This document shows positions 32,799 through 33,311 of a DNA stretch of 33,311 nt, one piece after another (the first letter of the stretch is position 1; every line of letters begins with the position of its first letter). The position numbers were made by a program, and so were the translations under genes. The notes under the pieces were generated by a model, which did no database searches, had not been told where the DNA came from, and saw only the letters and a program-made list of their open reading frames with translations. Source of the stretch: Bacillota bacterium (GTDB lineage Bacteria > Bacillota > Limnochordia > DTU080); NCBI GenBank assembly GCA_012838035.1, contig DUQB01000241.1:1-33311 (forward strand), read 5' to 3'.

Positions 32799-33311
32799 AT
32801 GCCGGAGATGACGGTGATCCAAGCTATCAACAGCACACTGGCCGAAGAGATGCGCAAAAACGAGCGGATCTTTGTTCTAGGACAAGACGTTGGACTGCTG
32901 GGCGGCGTTTTTCATGCTACAGACGGGTTGATGCAGGAGTTTGGTCGTGAGCGAGTCATTGATGCGCCTTTGGCCGAATCCAGCATCATCGGCATCTGTG
33001 TTGGGGCCGCCATGGCTGGTATGCATCCGGTAGCCGAGATTCAATTCGCTGATTTTATTCATTCCGCCGCAGATCATATCATCAACGAGGCGGCTAAAGT
33101 GCGTTATCGTTCGAACAACGGATACAGCTGCCCTTTAGTGATACGCACGCCTTATGGCGCGGGTATAGCGGGCGGACTGTATCATTCGCAAAGTATCGAA
33201 GCCCTATTTGCCGGAACGCCCGGATTGAAGATAGTGGCGCCGGTCACGCCATATGATGTCAAAGGATTACTTTTGGCAGCGTTACGCGATCAGGATCCCG
33301 TGCTCTTTTTA
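32799..33311 (+). CDS. 2-oxoacid dehydrogenase E1 component, beta subunit (partial, runs off window)
   Basis: The first 171 codons of the beta subunit are present; the 3' part lies beyond the window. The start matches the family (MTVIQAINSTLAEEMRKNER, then FVLGQDVGLLGGVFHATDGL), followed by RVIDAPLAESSIIGICVGAA and IRTPYGAGIAGGLYHSQSIE, all typical of BkdA2/PdhB/AcoB subunits that pair with the alpha subunit upstream. ATG 32799 has AGGAGG at 32786-32791, spacing 7. An E2 (acyltransferase) gene is expected downstream. Confidence 0.93.
   Translation, partial: MPEMTVIQAINSTLAEEMRKNERIFVLGQDVGLLGGVFHATDGLMQEFGRERVIDAPLAESSIIGICVGAAMAGMHPVAEIQFADFIHSAADHIINEAAKVRYRSNNGYSCPLVIRTPYGAGIAGGLYHSQSIEALFAGTPGLKIVAPVTPYDVKGLLLAALRDQDPVLFL

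Overview
The window looks like chromosomal DNA of a spore-forming member of the Bacillota, probably in or near the Bacilli (Alicyclobacillus-like lineages are one guess). Pointers are two spore-coat-like proteins, a CD3324-family regulator, DegV, DUF554 and KamA proteins, Shine-Dalgarno sites of the AGGAGG type before most genes, very frequent TTG/GTG starts, and squalene-forming HpnCDE, which implies hopanoids. The placement is inferred from gene content; no rRNA or tRNA gene was seen. I see no phage, insertion sequence or CRISPR array. This is mostly a housekeeping/accessory mosaic of short operons.

Layout. 1-840: a minus-strand gene cut by the window edge, whose upstream part looks frameshifted. 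926-6589 (+): DegV lipid-binding protein, CNNM/CorC membrane protein, CCA-adding enzyme, an orphan DNA methyltransferase preceded by a perfect inverted repeat, an 87-residue orphan protein, and a CD3324-family regulator overlapped by a leader ORF. 6811-10245 (-): quinolinate synthase NadA and a PAS-GGDEF-EAL protein whose 3' end is followed by a degraded copy of its own C-terminus. 10668-17856 (+): a heterodimeric ABC exporter, DUF554 membrane protein, RhaI-type sugar isomerase, GIY-YIG (DUF123) protein and an aldose 1-epimerase-like protein. 18004-18474 (+): a secreted, Gly/aromatic-rich barrel-like protein. 18498-21569 (-): hpnC-hpnD-hpnE. 21814-23834 (+): an HTH/metallo-beta-lactamase fusion and MutY. 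23831-24706 (-): IspH.

24975-29917 (+): a tight five-gene run of ArsR-type repressor, circularly-permuted ATP-grasp-like protein, lysine 2,3-aminomutase, dihydroorotase-like amidohydrolase and SprT-like metalloprotein. It is preceded by a candidate operator and ends in a long nested hairpin. 30008-30916 (-): two coat-like proteins. 31198 to the end (+): a secreted protein and the E1 alpha and beta subunits of a 2-oxoacid dehydrogenase; beta runs off the window.

How they fit together. IspH makes C5 isoprenoid precursors and HpnCDE turn farnesyl diphosphate into squalene, so half the hopanoid pathway is here, but no squalene-hopene cyclase is in the window. The ArsR/ATP-grasp/KamA run is the best candidate for an undescribed pathway: a regulated ligase next to an enzyme that makes beta-lysine. 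The other operons carry standalone enzymes (NadA without NadB/NadC, RhaI without a kinase or aldolase) whose partners must lie elsewhere.
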